A stretch of DNA of 64,000 bases from Crossiella sp. SN42. GTDB lineage: Bacteria > Actinomycetota > Actinomycetes > Mycobacteriales > Pseudonocardiaceae. Positions 55,727 to 63,948 of the stretch are shown piece after piece. The notes beneath the pieces are model-generated. The model saw only the letters and a program-made list of their open reading frames with translations. It was not told the DNA's origin and searched no databases. The position numbers and the translations under genes were made by a program. Each line of letters starts with the position of its first letter. Within the stretch, counting starts at the first letter, position 1. The stretch is taken from assembly GCF_023897065.1 (NCBI RefSeq), contig NZ_JAMHIV010000003.1, positions 186,001-250,000 on the forward strand, in the 5' to 3' direction.

Positions 55727-55754
55727 GGAAGATATCTTCCAGAAGAAATCTTCC
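55727..55754 (-). promoter_or_regulatory. Operator palindrome GGAAGATATCTTCC plus half-site
   Basis: GGAAGATATCTTCC (55727-55740) is a perfect 14-bp palindrome, followed by another ATCTTCC half-site at 55748-55754. It lies between the divergent ArsR-type and SDR genes and could control both. Confidence 0.78.
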
Positions 55755-55813
55755 GCAAGTGGTCTCAGCATACCTGCCAGAACCTGTCAGCTTCTGCTGG
55801 CACGGTGACCGCC

Positions 55814-56728
55814 ATGAGCAAGCCACTGCACGGCAAGATCGCCCTGGTCACCGGAGCCACCCGCAACGCCGGTCGCGGCATCGCCATCGAGCTCGGCGCC
55901 GCCGGCGCCACCGTCTACCTCTCCGGCCGCAGCGGTGGCGGCCACACCTCCCCGGAGAACCGCCCGGAAACCCTGGAACAGACCGCCGCCATGGTCGAGG
56001 CCGAGGGCGGCACCGCGATCGTCGTGCCCACCGACCACCTGGACTCCGCGCAGGTCCGCGCCCTGATCGAGCGCATCGAAGCCGAGCAGGGCCGGCTGGA
56101 CGTCCTGGTCAACGCGATCTTCGGCGGGAACTCGCTGCTGGAGTGGGACAAGCCGGTCTGGGAGCACGACCTCGACGGCGGCCTGCGGATGCTGCGGCTG
56201 GCCATCGACACCCACCTGGTCACCGCCCACCACGCGCTGCCGCTGCTCACCCGGCACCCCGGCGGCCTGGTCGTCGAGATCACCGACGGCACCAACGCCT
56301 ACAACGCGGACAACTACCGGGTGAACACCTACTTCGACCTGACCAAGGCCGCCTGCAACCGCCTGGCCTTCACCCTGGGCCACGAGCTGCGCCCGCACGG
56401 CGGCACCGCGCTCGCGCTCACCCCGGGCTGGCTGCGCTCGGAGATCATGCTGGAGGCCTACGGGGTCACCGAGGAGAACTGGCGGGACGCCCTGGACAAG
56501 ACCCCGCACTTCGCCATCTCGGAGACCACCCGCTACGCCGGTCGCGCGGTCGCCGCACTGGCCGCCGACCCGCGGGTGGCGCGGTACAACCAGCAGTCCC
56601 TGGACGCGGGCAGCCTGGCCAAGGAGTACGGGTTCACCGACCTGGACGGCTCGCAGCCGGATGCCTGGCGGTACCTGGTGGAGGTGCAGGATCCGGGCAA
56701 GCCCGCCGACACCACGGGCTACCGCTGA
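55814..56728 (+). CDS. Short-chain dehydrogenase with altered catalytic Tyr
   Basis: A 304-residue SDR: KIALVTGATRNAGRGIAIEL binds the nucleotide, DVLVNAIFGGNSLLEWDKPV holds the NA(G) region. The active site reads VNTYFDLTKAACNRLAFTLG. Relatives I recall have FYDLAK, with Tyr four before the Lys; here Phe174 holds that place, with Tyr173 next to it and Lys178 kept. Activity may therefore be lost or use the neighbouring Tyr. Start ATG at 55814 (an earlier GTG is at 55805). It is divergent from the ArsR/MFS pair. Confidence 0.87.
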   Translation: MSKPLHGKIALVTGATRNAGRGIAIELGAAGATVYLSGRSGGGHTSPENRPETLEQTAAMVEAEGGTAIVVPTDHLDSAQVRALIERIEAEQGRLDVLVNAIFGGNSLLEWDKPVWEHDLDGGLRMLRLAIDTHLVTAHHALPLLTRHPGGLVVEITDGTNAYNADNYRVNTYFDLTKAACNRLAFTLGHELRPHGGTALALTPGWLRSEIMLEAYGVTEENWRDALDKTPHFAISETTRYAGRAVAALAADPRVARYNQQSLDAGSLAKEYGFTDLDGSQPDAWRYLVEVQDPGKPADTTGYR

Positions 56729-56781
56729 GAAACCGGCGTGGCGGCCGATGAGTTTTCCCGGCGGTGGAAGTCTCTACTGGC

Positions 56782-57648
56782 ATGACCGAGACGCACACCC
56801 TGAGCACCCCCGAAGCCGACCTCGTCTACGACGTGTACGGCCCGCTGCCTGCCGCCGACGGCCGCCCGCCGCTGCTGATGGTCGGTCAGCCCATGGAGGC
56901 CAGCGGGTTCGCCACCCTGGCCCCGCTGATGTCCGAGCGCACCGTGGTCGCCTACGACCCGCGTGGCCTGGGCCGCAGCACGCGCAAGGACGGGCGGACC
57001 GACCACAGTCCCGAGACCCAGGCCGGGGACCTGCACGCCCTCATCGAGGCCCTCGGCGCCGGGCCGGTGGAGGTGTTCGCCAGCAGCGGTGGCGCGGTGA
57101 CCTCACTCGCGCTGGTGACCGCCTACCCGCAGGACGTGCTGACCCTGGTGGCGCACGAGCCGCCGCTGAACAACGTGCTGCCCGACGCCGAGGCCGCCGA
57201 CCGGGGCCGCGCCTGGTTCCGCGACGTCTACCTGGCCAAGGGCTGGGGCGCGGGCATGGCCGCCTTCATCGCGATGACCTCCTGGGAGGGCGAGCTCACC
57301 GAGGAGTTCTTCGCCCAGCCCGCGCCCGACCCGGCCCAGTTCGGGCTGCCCACCGAGGACGACGGCAAGCGGGACGACCCGCTGCTGTCGGACCGCTCCT
57401 GGGCGGTGAGCAGCTACCGGCCCGACATCGAGGCGCTGAAGGCCGCGCCGACCCGGGTGGTGGTCGCGGTGGGCGAGGAGACCGGGAACACCTTCACCGG
57501 GCGCACCGCGGTGGCCCTGGCCAAGCTGCTCGGCCAGGAGGCCACCGTTTTCCCCAGCCACCACGGCGGTTTCGCCGGCGGCGAGCACGGCTACGCCGGT
57601 CAGCCCGAGGCCTTCGCCGTCCGCCTGCGCGAGGTGCTGGCGGGTTAA
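56782..57648 (+). CDS. Alpha/beta hydrolase
   Basis: A 288-residue hydrolase: ADLVYDVYGPLPAADGRPPL, TVVAYDPRGLGRSTRKDG, GPVEVFASSGGAVTSLALVT with Ser in ASSGGA in place of GxSxG, and FPSHHGGFAGGEHGYAGQPE near the C-terminus with the catalytic His. The group resembles epoxide-hydrolase/haloperoxidase-like actinomycete proteins. Start ATG at 56782. It follows the SDR gene by 53 bases, possibly in one transcript, and converges on the next hydrolase with a 4-bp overlap. Confidence 0.87.
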   Translation: MTETHTLSTPEADLVYDVYGPLPAADGRPPLLMVGQPMEASGFATLAPLMSERTVVAYDPRGLGRSTRKDGRTDHSPETQAGDLHALIEALGAGPVEVFASSGGAVTSLALVTAYPQDVLTLVAHEPPLNNVLPDAEAADRGRAWFRDVYLAKGWGAGMAAFIAMTSWEGELTEEFFAQPAPDPAQFGLPTEDDGKRDDPLLSDRSWAVSSYRPDIEALKAAPTRVVVAVGEETGNTFTGRTAVALAKLLGQEATVFPSHHGGFAGGEHGYAGQPEAFAVRLREVLAG

Positions 57649-58337
57649 CCGGCCAGGAACCCGCTGACCACCGAGGTGAAGGAGTCGGGGGCGTCCAGCC
57701 ACGGCCAGTGCCCGCAGCCGGGGAGCACCGCGAGCACCCCGGCCGGGTGCAGGTCGGCGACCAGCCTCGCCGGGGTCAGGCCGGCGATGCCGTCCTCGGC
57801 CCCGGCCACCGCCAGCACCGGGTGCGGCACCGCCTTGGCCTTGTGCTCGACGTAGAAGGCCGCGCGCAGCCAGCCCGGCGGGTTCCCGTTGTCGGCCGGT
57901 TCCCTGGTGCGCACGCCCCTGGCCCTGATCCGGGCCACCTCCTCCTCATCCGGCTCGCGCGACCCGCGCCCGGCCGGGGTGATGAGCACCAGCCGCCGGA
58001 CCCGGTTCGGCTCGGCCGCGGCGTAGGCCTGGGCGGTGAGGGTGCCCGCGGAGTGCGCGAGCAGGTCGATGGCGGGCAGGCCCAGGTGGGCGCGCAGCGC
58101 CTCGACGTCCTTGACCTGCTCGGTGAAGGCGCAGCTGCCCTGGTCGGCCGGGATCTCGGAGTCACCGCCCGCCCTGGCGTCCAGCCGGATCAGCGTGTGG
58201 TGCCCGGCCAGCCCGCCGAGGTCGCCGAGGCTGGTGGCATCCGCGCCGGGTCCACCGGAGAGGCAGACCAGCGCCGGGCCCTCGCCGAGGGTGGTGTAGG
58301 ACAGCCGAAGTCCGTCATAGCTCTCGAAATGCGGCAT
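57645..58337 (-). CDS. Alpha/beta hydrolase (proline iminopeptidase-like)
   Basis: A 230-residue hydrolase: LSYTTLGEGPALVCLSGGPG with the HGGP-like oxyanion loop, LIRLDARAGGDSEIPADQGS, IDLLAHSAGTLTAQAYAAAE with the nucleophile in AHSAG, LAVAGAEDGIAGLTPAR and LPGCGHWPWLDAPD with the catalytic His. The cap domain is shortened compared with true iminopeptidases. Its start (58337) overlaps the end of the HxlR-peroxiredoxin gene by 23 bases, so both form an operon. Confidence 0.88.
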   Translation of the reverse strand: MPHFESYDGLRLSYTTLGEGPALVCLSGGPGADATSLGDLGGLAGHHTLIRLDARAGGDSEIPADQGSCAFTEQVKDVEALRAHLGLPAIDLLAHSAGTLTAQAYAAAEPNRVRRLVLITPAGRGSREPDEEEVARIRARGVRTREPADNGNPPGWLRAAFYVEHKAKAVPHPVLAVAGAEDGIAGLTPARLVADLHPAGVLAVLPGCGHWPWLDAPDSFTSVVSGFLAG

Positions 58338-59211
58338 CCGCGCCAGAGTGCCACAGGTCCAGCAGTGCCAGCACCTCATCCACCGAACCCGCGGGGTCCG
58401 GGATCGGGTACAGCGCGGCGCGCACCACCCGGTCCCGGTCCACCACCAGGGTCAGCCGCTTGAGCCGGTGCGCCCCGGCCGCGCGGAAGGTGGGCAGCCG
58501 CAGTGCCGCGACCAGGCTCAGCTCGGCGTCGGAGAACAGCGGGAACGGCAGCGACTCCGCGGCGCGGAAGGCGGCCAGCTCGTCGAGGCGCTGGGTGGAG
58601 ACCCCGTGCACGGTGGCGTCCCTGGCCGCGAACTCCGCGTGCCGGTCCCGGTAGGCGCAGGCCTCCAGGGTGCAGCCGGGTGCGCCGGGGATGCGGTCCC
58701 AGCCGGGTGGGGCGTTGCCCGCGCCGGGGAAGAAGTACAGGACGGTGTGGGCCGAGCCGGCGACCGGGTCGCGGCGGGTGTTGTCCGCGGCGGGCAGCAG
58801 CAGCTCCGGGACCCGGGTCCCGACCAGGTCGCGCACCCGGCGGGCCTCCGCGGACTCCGGGGCGCTGGTCGCCGAGAGGGTGCCGTCGCCCAGCAGCCAG
58901 GTCGAGCCCCAGTCCTGCAGGGCGATGAGCACCGGCAGCAGGCCGCGGCCGCGGTCGGTGAGCCGGTACTCATGGCGCGGCGGGTGCTCGTGGTAGCGCT
59001 CGCGGCGCAACACCTCGTGCTCGACCAGCCGGCGCAGCCGCTCGGCCAGCACCTTGCGCGAGAGGCCCAGCTCGGCCTGCAAAGCGTCGAAGCGGTGCAC
59101 GCCCCTGGCCACATCGCGCAGCACCAGCAGGGTCCACCAGTCGCCGACCACGTCCAGGGACTGGGCGATCGCGCAGTCGGCGTCGGAGAGGTCCGTTCGC
59201 CGCACCGTCAC
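58315..59211 (-). CDS. HxlR regulator fused to a Bcp-type peroxiredoxin domain
   Basis: A 298-residue two-domain protein. Residues 1-110 form an HxlR winged helix: DADCAIAQSLDVVGDWWTLL with the conserved N-terminal Cys, GLSRKVLAERLRRLVEHEVL, wing HEHPPRHEYRLTDRG. Residues about 125-298 form a thioredoxin-fold domain of the AhpC/Bcp type: VLYFFPGAGNAPPG, GAPGCTLEACAYRDRHAEFA with peroxidatic-type Cys180 and resolving-type Cys185, and LPFPLFSDAELSLVAALRLP. It could sense and destroy peroxide in one chain (inference). It is divergent from a methyltransferase gene with an operator between. Confidence 0.85.
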   Translation of the reverse strand: MTVRRTDLSDADCAIAQSLDVVGDWWTLLVLRDVARGVHRFDALQAELGLSRKVLAERLRRLVEHEVLRRERYHEHPPRHEYRLTDRGRGLLPVLIALQDWGSTWLLGDGTLSATSAPESAEARRVRDLVGTRVPELLLPAADNTRRDPVAGSAHTVLYFFPGAGNAPPGWDRIPGAPGCTLEACAYRDRHAEFAARDATVHGVSTQRLDELAAFRAAESLPFPLFSDAELSLVAALRLPTFRAAGAHRLKRLTLVVDRDRVVRAALYPIPDPAGSVDEVLALLDLWHSGADAAFREL

Positions 59212-59247
59212 CTCCTTGACCTGCGGGGCGCGCGGCCAGCATAGTGC

Positions 59248-59262
59248 GTTCCTTGAAGGAAC
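59248..59262 (-). promoter_or_regulatory. HxlR operator palindrome
   Basis: GTTCCTT-G-AAGGAAC is a perfect 7-bp inverted repeat with a one-base centre, in the 73-base gap between the HxlR-peroxiredoxin and methyltransferase genes. A probable autoregulatory site. Confidence 0.75.
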
Positions 59263-59284
59263 TCACGCGATCCTGGGGAGCGAC

Positions 59285-60043
59285 ATGCGCACGAGACCGG
59301 CAGGCGACTTCGACTACGAGACCCACGGCGCCGGCTACGCCCAGCACCGCCGCACCGACCCGCGCATCGCCGCGCTGGTGCACGCCGCCCTCGGCGAGGC
59401 CCGCACCGTGGTCAACGTCGGCGCGGGCGCGGGCTCCTACGAACCGGTGGACCGGCACGTGATCGCGGTCGAACCCGCCGCCGCGATGCGCGCCCAGCGA
59501 CCGCCGCACCTGGCCCCGGCGATCAACGGCGTCGCCGAGGAACTGCCCTTGGACGACAACAGCGTGGACGCGGCCATGGCCACCGTCACCGTGCACCAGT
59601 GGTCCGGCGCCGACCGCGGCCTGCGCGAGATGTGCCGGGTCAGCCGCGGCCGGGTGGTCATTCTGTGCATGGACGGCGAGGCGCTGAGCCAGGGCTGGTT
59701 CGCCGAGTACGCGCCGGAGGTGGTCGCCGCCGAACGTCAGCGCTACCAACCCATCGAGCACATCGCCGAGGTGCTCGGCGGTGCCACGGTCACCCCGGTG
59801 CCGGTGCCGCTGGACTGCGTGGACGGCATCACCGACGCCTTCTACGGCCGCCCGGAACGCTTCCTGGACCCCGCGGTGCGGCGTGCCCAGTCCGGCTGGG
59901 GCTTCGTCGGCGCCGAGGCCGAGGCGCGGTTCGTGGCCAAGCTGACCGCCGATCTGGAGTCGGGGGAGTGGGACCGGCGCTTCGGGCACCTGCGCACCCA
60001 GCCGGAGTACGACTCCGCGCTGCGGCTGGTGGTCGCCGGTTAG
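59285..60043 (+). CDS. Class I SAM-dependent methyltransferase
   Basis: A 252-residue methyltransferase_11-type protein: TVVNVGAGAGSYEPVDRHVI is motif I, AVEPAAAMRAQRPPH the acidic turn, AEELPLDDNSVDAAMATVTV the IP(F)xDxxFD motif, and LREMCRVSRGRVVILCMDG the post-motif strand. GGGGAG precedes the ATG at 59285 by five bases. It is divergent from the HxlR-peroxiredoxin gene. Substrate unknown. Confidence 0.9.
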   Translation: MRTRPAGDFDYETHGAGYAQHRRTDPRIAALVHAALGEARTVVNVGAGAGSYEPVDRHVIAVEPAAAMRAQRPPHLAPAINGVAEELPLDDNSVDAAMATVTVHQWSGADRGLREMCRVSRGRVVILCMDGEALSQGWFAEYAPEVVAAERQRYQPIEHIAEVLGGATVTPVPVPLDCVDGITDAFYGRPERFLDPAVRRAQSGWGFVGAEAEARFVAKLTADLESGEWDRRFGHLRTQPEYDSALRLVVAG

Positions 60044-60127
60044 GGGAGATCGAACTCACCGGTGGCCCGGCGCACAGCCCCGGCGCGAGCTGGGAAAAGT
60101 CCGAACGGGTGACGCTAGCCTCGACGG

Positions 60128-61378
60128 GTGGCTGCCTCGACCCTCCCCGCGCTGATCCGGTTCGTCCGCGAGAACTCCCCGTACTACCGGGACCTGTACG
60201 CGCACCTGCCGGAGAACCCGGAGCTGGCCGAGCTGCCCATCGTGGACCACGCCACCTATTGGGCGGCGAACACGTTGCGGGACAACCGGTTGCACACCGG
60301 CGAGCACCGCGGCGGGCTGGTGTTCAAGACCGGCGGCACCACCAGCGCGCCGCGGGTCTCGGTCTACACCCGCGCGGAGTGGCGGGAGATGAGCGAGACC
60401 TTCTCCACCGGCCTGGCCGGGGCCGGCCTGGTCGACGGGGACCGGGTGGCGAACCTGTTCTACGCCGGGGAGCTGTACTCCAGCTTCATCTTCACCCTCA
60501 ACACCCTGCAGGACGCGCCGGTGGACACCGTGCAGCTGCCCATCGCCGGTTCCGCGCCCCTGGACTTCGTCGCCAGCACCCTGGCGGAGTTCGGGGCGAC
60601 GGTGCTGGCCGCGCCGCCCACCTCGCTGTGCCAGCTGGCCCAGCACGTGGCCGACACCGTCGGGGAACTGCCGCTGGTGCGGATCGTGCTCTTCAGCGGC
60701 GAGGCCTTCTACGGCGACCAGCGCGCGCTCATCCGTGCGGCCTTCCCGAACGCCGAGGTCCGCTCCATCGGCTACGCCAGCGTGGACGGCGGCATCCTCG
60801 GCGGCCCGGTCGCCGGTGAGCCGGACGCCCGCATTCACCGGGTCTTCCCCGGGCGGATCATGGAGATCCTGGACATCGACTCCGGCGAGCCGATCACCGA
60901 ACCGGGCCGCCCCGGCCGGGTGGTGGTGACCGACCTGGTGCGCACCCTGCAACCGGTGCTGCGCTACCCGGTGGGCGACCTGGCCGAGTGGACCGAGGTC
61001 GAGTCGGGCACCTTCCGGCTGCTGGGCCGTTCCGACGAGGGCGCCAGGGTCGGCCCGGTGACCGTCTACCTGGACGACCTGCGGTCCATTGTGGAGGGTG
61101 CGGCGGCCGGGCAGTCCATCACCGGCATCCAGGTGGTGTTGCGGCGCAAGGAGGCCAAGGACCAGCTGGTGCTGCGCCTGGGCGGCGCGGTCACCGGAGA
61201 GGCGGAGCTGGCCGAGGCGATCGCGACCCGGCTGGACCAGGTGCGGCCGATGTTCGCCGACCACGTCCGGCGCGGCCTGATCCAGCCGCTGGCGGTGGAA
61301 TGGGCCGGGACCAACGGGCTCACGGTCAACCCGCGCACCGGCAAGCTGGTCCGGCTGCTCGACGAGCGCGGCGCCTGA
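60128..61378 (+). CDS. PaaK-like adenylate-forming enzyme
   Basis: A 416-residue member of the ANL superfamily, phenylacetate-CoA-ligase/EhpF-like: SPYYRDLYAHLPENPELAEL near the start, VFKTGGTTSAPRVSVYTRAE is the phosphate-binding loop, VRIVLFSGEAFYGDQRALIR, AEVRSIGYASVDGGILGG, and RVVVTDLVRTLQPVLRYPVG with the conserved Asp, then a C-terminal domain ending LTVNPRTGKLVRLL. It should activate an aromatic or other carboxylate with ATP. No CoA, carrier protein or partner gene is next to it. Start GTG at 60128, 84 bases behind the methyltransferase. Confidence 0.87.
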   Translation: MAASTLPALIRFVRENSPYYRDLYAHLPENPELAELPIVDHATYWAANTLRDNRLHTGEHRGGLVFKTGGTTSAPRVSVYTRAEWREMSETFSTGLAGAGLVDGDRVANLFYAGELYSSFIFTLNTLQDAPVDTVQLPIAGSAPLDFVASTLAEFGATVLAAPPTSLCQLAQHVADTVGELPLVRIVLFSGEAFYGDQRALIRAAFPNAEVRSIGYASVDGGILGGPVAGEPDARIHRVFPGRIMEILDIDSGEPITEPGRPGRVVVTDLVRTLQPVLRYPVGDLAEWTEVESGTFRLLGRSDEGARVGPVTVYLDDLRSIVEGAAAGQSITGIQVVLRRKEAKDQLVLRLGGAVTGEAELAEAIATRLDQVRPMFADHVRRGLIQPLAVEWAGTNGLTVNPRTGKLVRLLDERGA

Positions 61379-61381
61379 GGC

Positions 61382-61666
61382 CTAGCACTCCTCGGTGATC
61401 ATCAGCAGCAGTTCGCCGGTGTCCGCGCGCCACCTGCTGAAGCGGTGCCCGGACTCCGCCCGGGTGGCCCAGAACTCCCGCCGCGCGGGCAGCTCCAGCC
61501 AGGCCAGGTCCGGATCCGTCGACTCCAGCGCGACCAGCGTGGACTCCCGCAGCGCGAACGGGCGTGCCTCCCGGGCCGAGAGCTGACGCGGCTTCAGCCT
61601 GGTCCACACCCGGCCCAGGTGGTCGGTCCAGCTGTCCCGGAAGGAACGCCAGCGGATCTCGGTCAC
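61382..61666 (-). CDS. Small uncharacterised protein in HxlR operon
   Basis: A 94-residue protein, MTEIRWRSFRDSWTDHLGRV, WTRLKPRQLSAREARPFALR, ESTDPDLAWLELPARREFWA. It is rich in Trp and Arg; no family is recognised. Its GTG overlaps the stop of the HxlR gene (61663-61666), so the pair is translated together, which is the main evidence that it is real. Confidence 0.65.
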   Translation of the reverse strand: MTEIRWRSFRDSWTDHLGRVWTRLKPRQLSAREARPFALRESTLVALESTDPDLAWLELPARREFWATRAESGHRFSRWRADTGELLLMITEEC

Positions 61667-62034
61667 GCCGAGGCCTGTTCGTGCTTCTCGCGCGCGGCCA
61701 GCACCTGCGGCAGATGGACCTCGGCCCACGCGCAGCAGGAGTCCAGCAGGCCCAGCAGCGAGCGGCCCAGCTCGGTCAGCTCGTACTCCACCCTCGGCGG
61801 GATCTCCGGGTGGTGGGTGCGGGTCAGCATGCCGTCGCGCTCCATCGCGCGCAGCGTCTCGGTGAGCACCTTCGGCGTCACCCGCGCCATCGGCACCCGC
61901 AGTTCGGTGAAGCGGCGCGGCCCGTGCTCCAGGCAGCGGATGACCATCGCGGTCCACTTGTCGCCGATCCGGAAGGGCAGCGCGCTGGACGGGCAGGCCG
62001 GGTCGAACAGGTCGGGGCGCAGCGGCTCGGGCAC
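61663..62034 (-). CDS. HxlR-family transcriptional regulator
   Basis: A 123-residue winged-helix regulator: DPACPSSALPFRIGDKWTAM with the family Cys, VIRCLEHGPRRFTELRVPMA, VTPKVLTETLRAMERDGMLT, wing HPEIPPRVEYELTELG. The GTG at 62034 is chosen because the family starts about here; longer in-frame starts add unrelated sequence. It is divergent from an NAD(P)-binding protein gene, and repeated AAGTA motifs lie between. Confidence 0.88.
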   Translation of the reverse strand: MPEPLRPDLFDPACPSSALPFRIGDKWTAMVIRCLEHGPRRFTELRVPMARVTPKVLTETLRAMERDGMLTRTHHPEIPPRVEYELTELGRSLLGLLDSCCAWAEVHLPQVLAAREKHEQASA

Positions 62035-62049
62035 GTTCGGACGGTAACC

Positions 62050-62072
62050 AAGTACCTTTGAAGTAACAAGTA
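62050..62072 (+). promoter_or_regulatory. Triple AAGTA direct repeat between HxlR and NmrA-like genes
   Basis: AAGTA occurs at 62050, 62061 and 62068 in the divergent gap, an AT-rich island in very GC-rich DNA. Possibly HxlR half-sites. Confidence 0.45.
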
Positions 62073-62134
62073 TGCCGTGGATACCGTCCAGCTCAGAGCC
62101 GTGATCGGCACGGTGCGGACGAACTGGGGCAGAC

Positions 62135-62767
62135 ATGAGCAAGATCATCATCTTTGGCGCGGGTGGCCGGGTCGGGCGACTGGTGGCCGCCGAGGCGCTG
62201 GCCCGCGGCCACCAGGTGACCTCGGTGGTGCGCGACCCGGCCCGCCATCCCGACCTGCCCGGCCGGGTGGTCGCCGGGGACGTCACCGACCCGGACTCGG
62301 TGGCCGCGCTGGTGCCCGGCCACGAGGTCGCGGTCAGCACCGTCTACGACGTCAGCGCCGACCCGGCCGAGTTCTACCCCGCCGCGGCCCGCGCGCTGGC
62401 CGCCGTGCCAGGAGTGCGGGTGCTGGTGCTGGGCATCGCGGTGCTGCTGGAGTCCGCGCCGGAGGTCCGGTTGCTGGACTCGCCGGAGTTCCCCGCGGAG
62501 TACCGGCCGTTCTGCCTCGGGCACGCGGCCGGCTCGGCGGTGCTGGCCGGTTCGCCGGGACTGGACTGGCTGGTGCTCAGCCCGATCGGCGAGTTCGACT
62601 TCGCCGCCGGGCGCACCGGGCACCGCACCGACGGCGGGTTCGTCACCCCTGGCTGGCCGCGGCCGGAGGGTGCGCTCTCCGGGGTGGACTTCGCCACCGC
62701 GGTCGTCGAGGAGATCGAGACCCCGCGCCACCACGGCGGGCAGGTCGCGGTCTACCCGCTCACCTGA
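62135..62767 (+). CDS. NAD(P)H-binding NmrA-like protein
   Basis: A 210-residue Rossmann protein: KIIIFGAGGRVGRLVAAEAL (GxGGxxG), HQVTSVVRDPARHPDLPGRV, VVAGDVTDPDSVAALVPGHE and GLDWLVLSPIGEFD. It belongs to the NAD(P)H-binding (BVR-B/YwnB) group often found next to HxlR regulators, as here. A reductase for quinones or similar compounds is likely. The ATG at 62135 lies about 100 bases from the HxlR start. It converges with the next gene with an 8-bp overlap. Confidence 0.88.
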   Translation: MSKIIIFGAGGRVGRLVAAEALARGHQVTSVVRDPARHPDLPGRVVAGDVTDPDSVAALVPGHEVAVSTVYDVSADPAEFYPAAARALAAVPGVRVLVLGIAVLLESAPEVRLLDSPEFPAEYRPFCLGHAAGSAVLAGSPGLDWLVLSPIGEFDFAAGRTGHRTDGGFVTPGWPRPEGALSGVDFATAVVEEIETPRHHGGQVAVYPLT

Positions 62768-63848
62768 GCGCGTGGGTGAAGAACTTGACCACCTCGTCGG
62801 TGGCCCGGCCCCGCTGTTCGGACTCGGTCAGCTGCCGCACCACCCCGTCGTCGGCAGGCTGGCGGCAGTGACCGGCGGGCAGCTGCGGGTCCTCGTCCTT
62901 GCCGGGGGCGTCGTCGTAGGCGTGCTGCTGGCCGCTCTCCGGTGACCACTGGGTGTTGAAGAAGTTGTGGTTGCCACCGCGGTACGTGCCGGCCGAGACC
63001 GGGAACTTCGTCCCGGCGGCCAGCGCGTCCCGCACATAGCCGCGGCCGGCCTCGCCGATCGCGCCGTCGCAGGTGCTGATTAGGACCCGCACCGGCGCCG
63101 TGGTCACCAGCCCGTCGCTGACATCGCCCTCCACCAGCGGGAAGTACACCGGGGCCACCGGCAGCACGGCCCGCACCCGCACCCCGGCCGGCACCTTGCC
63201 GCGCTCGCGATCGGCCGCCTGCCACATCACCGCCTTGCCGCCCCGGGAGTGGCCGAGGGTGCCGACCCGGCTCAGGTCGGCGCGGCCGCGGAAGTCGACC
63301 TCGCGGGGCGCGCCGGTGTCCGGATCGATGAACCGCCCGGCCAGCTCGCCCTCGCCGGTGGCGGCCAGCCGCTGCCACATCGCCAGGTGCTTGTTGATCA
63401 GGTCCGCGCGCGCCTGGTAGGGCTGCATGGGCCGGTCGGGGCCGGTGGCGCCGAGCTTGTTCCACTGCCCCTCCACCGCGTTGGCCGCGATGGCGACCGC
63501 GATGATCCCGCGCTGGGCCAGCGCCCGGCCGAGGTAGTCATAGCCGCGGTGGCTGGGCATCGGCGCGGAGCTCTGGCACGGCCACTCGGCGTTGTCGGCG
63601 CAGGAGTGCCAGGAGCCGTGCAGCATCAGCACCACCGGCGCGGGCCGGGCGCTGCGCCGCACCGGGTAGTGCACCACCGCGGTCAGCTCCAGCGGCTCCG
63701 GCATGGCCGGGGTGCGGAAGGCCGCCCGGCCCAGGTCGTAGGCCACCGCGCCGATCCCGCTGCCCTCGGCCTCGGCCTGGGACAGCGCCGGGGCCAGGGC
63801 GATCAGCAGCGCGGCGGTGGTGGAGACGGCGGCGGTGTGCACGGGCAC
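62760..63848 (-). CDS. Secreted alpha/beta hydrolase (PET-hydrolase/chlorophyllase-like)
   Basis: A 362-residue protein with an N-terminal signal (VSTTAALLIALAPALSQAEA) and an alpha/beta-hydrolase domain: PAPVVLMLHGSWHSCADNAE with the oxyanion loop, SRVGTLGHSRGGKAVMWQAA with Ser in GHSRGG, VRVLISTCDGAIGEAGRGYV with the acid, and TYRGGNHNFFNTQWSPES with the His. The Cys residues may form disulfides. Relatives cleave esters or polyesters outside the cell. GAAGGGAA precedes the GTG at 63848; an earlier GTG at 63881 would hide the signal. Confidence 0.88.
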   Translation of the reverse strand: MPVHTAAVSTTAALLIALAPALSQAEAEGSGIGAVAYDLGRAAFRTPAMPEPLELTAVVHYPVRRSARPAPVVLMLHGSWHSCADNAEWPCQSSAPMPSHRGYDYLGRALAQRGIIAVAIAANAVEGQWNKLGATGPDRPMQPYQARADLINKHLAMWQRLAATGEGELAGRFIDPDTGAPREVDFRGRADLSRVGTLGHSRGGKAVMWQAADRERGKVPAGVRVRAVLPVAPVYFPLVEGDVSDGLVTTAPVRVLISTCDGAIGEAGRGYVRDALAAGTKFPVSAGTYRGGNHNFFNTQWSPESGQQHAYDDAPGKDEDPQLPAGHCRQPADDGVVRQLTESEQRGRATDEVVKFFTHALR

Positions 63849-63948
63849 GGGGTTTCCCTTCGGCGGGCGGGTGGCCGTCACCGACGGTAGGGGCGAGTTG
63901 TCAGGAAGTTGTGAGCCGGTTGTGAGTCTGCCGTTGACCCAGCGCCGG

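Noticed and set aside
60128-61378. A phenazine or griseoluteic-acid pathway inferred from the EhpF-like enzyme
   Set aside because: No phz genes or other pathway enzymes are nearby; the enzyme is only assignable to the PaaK-like adenylate-forming group.
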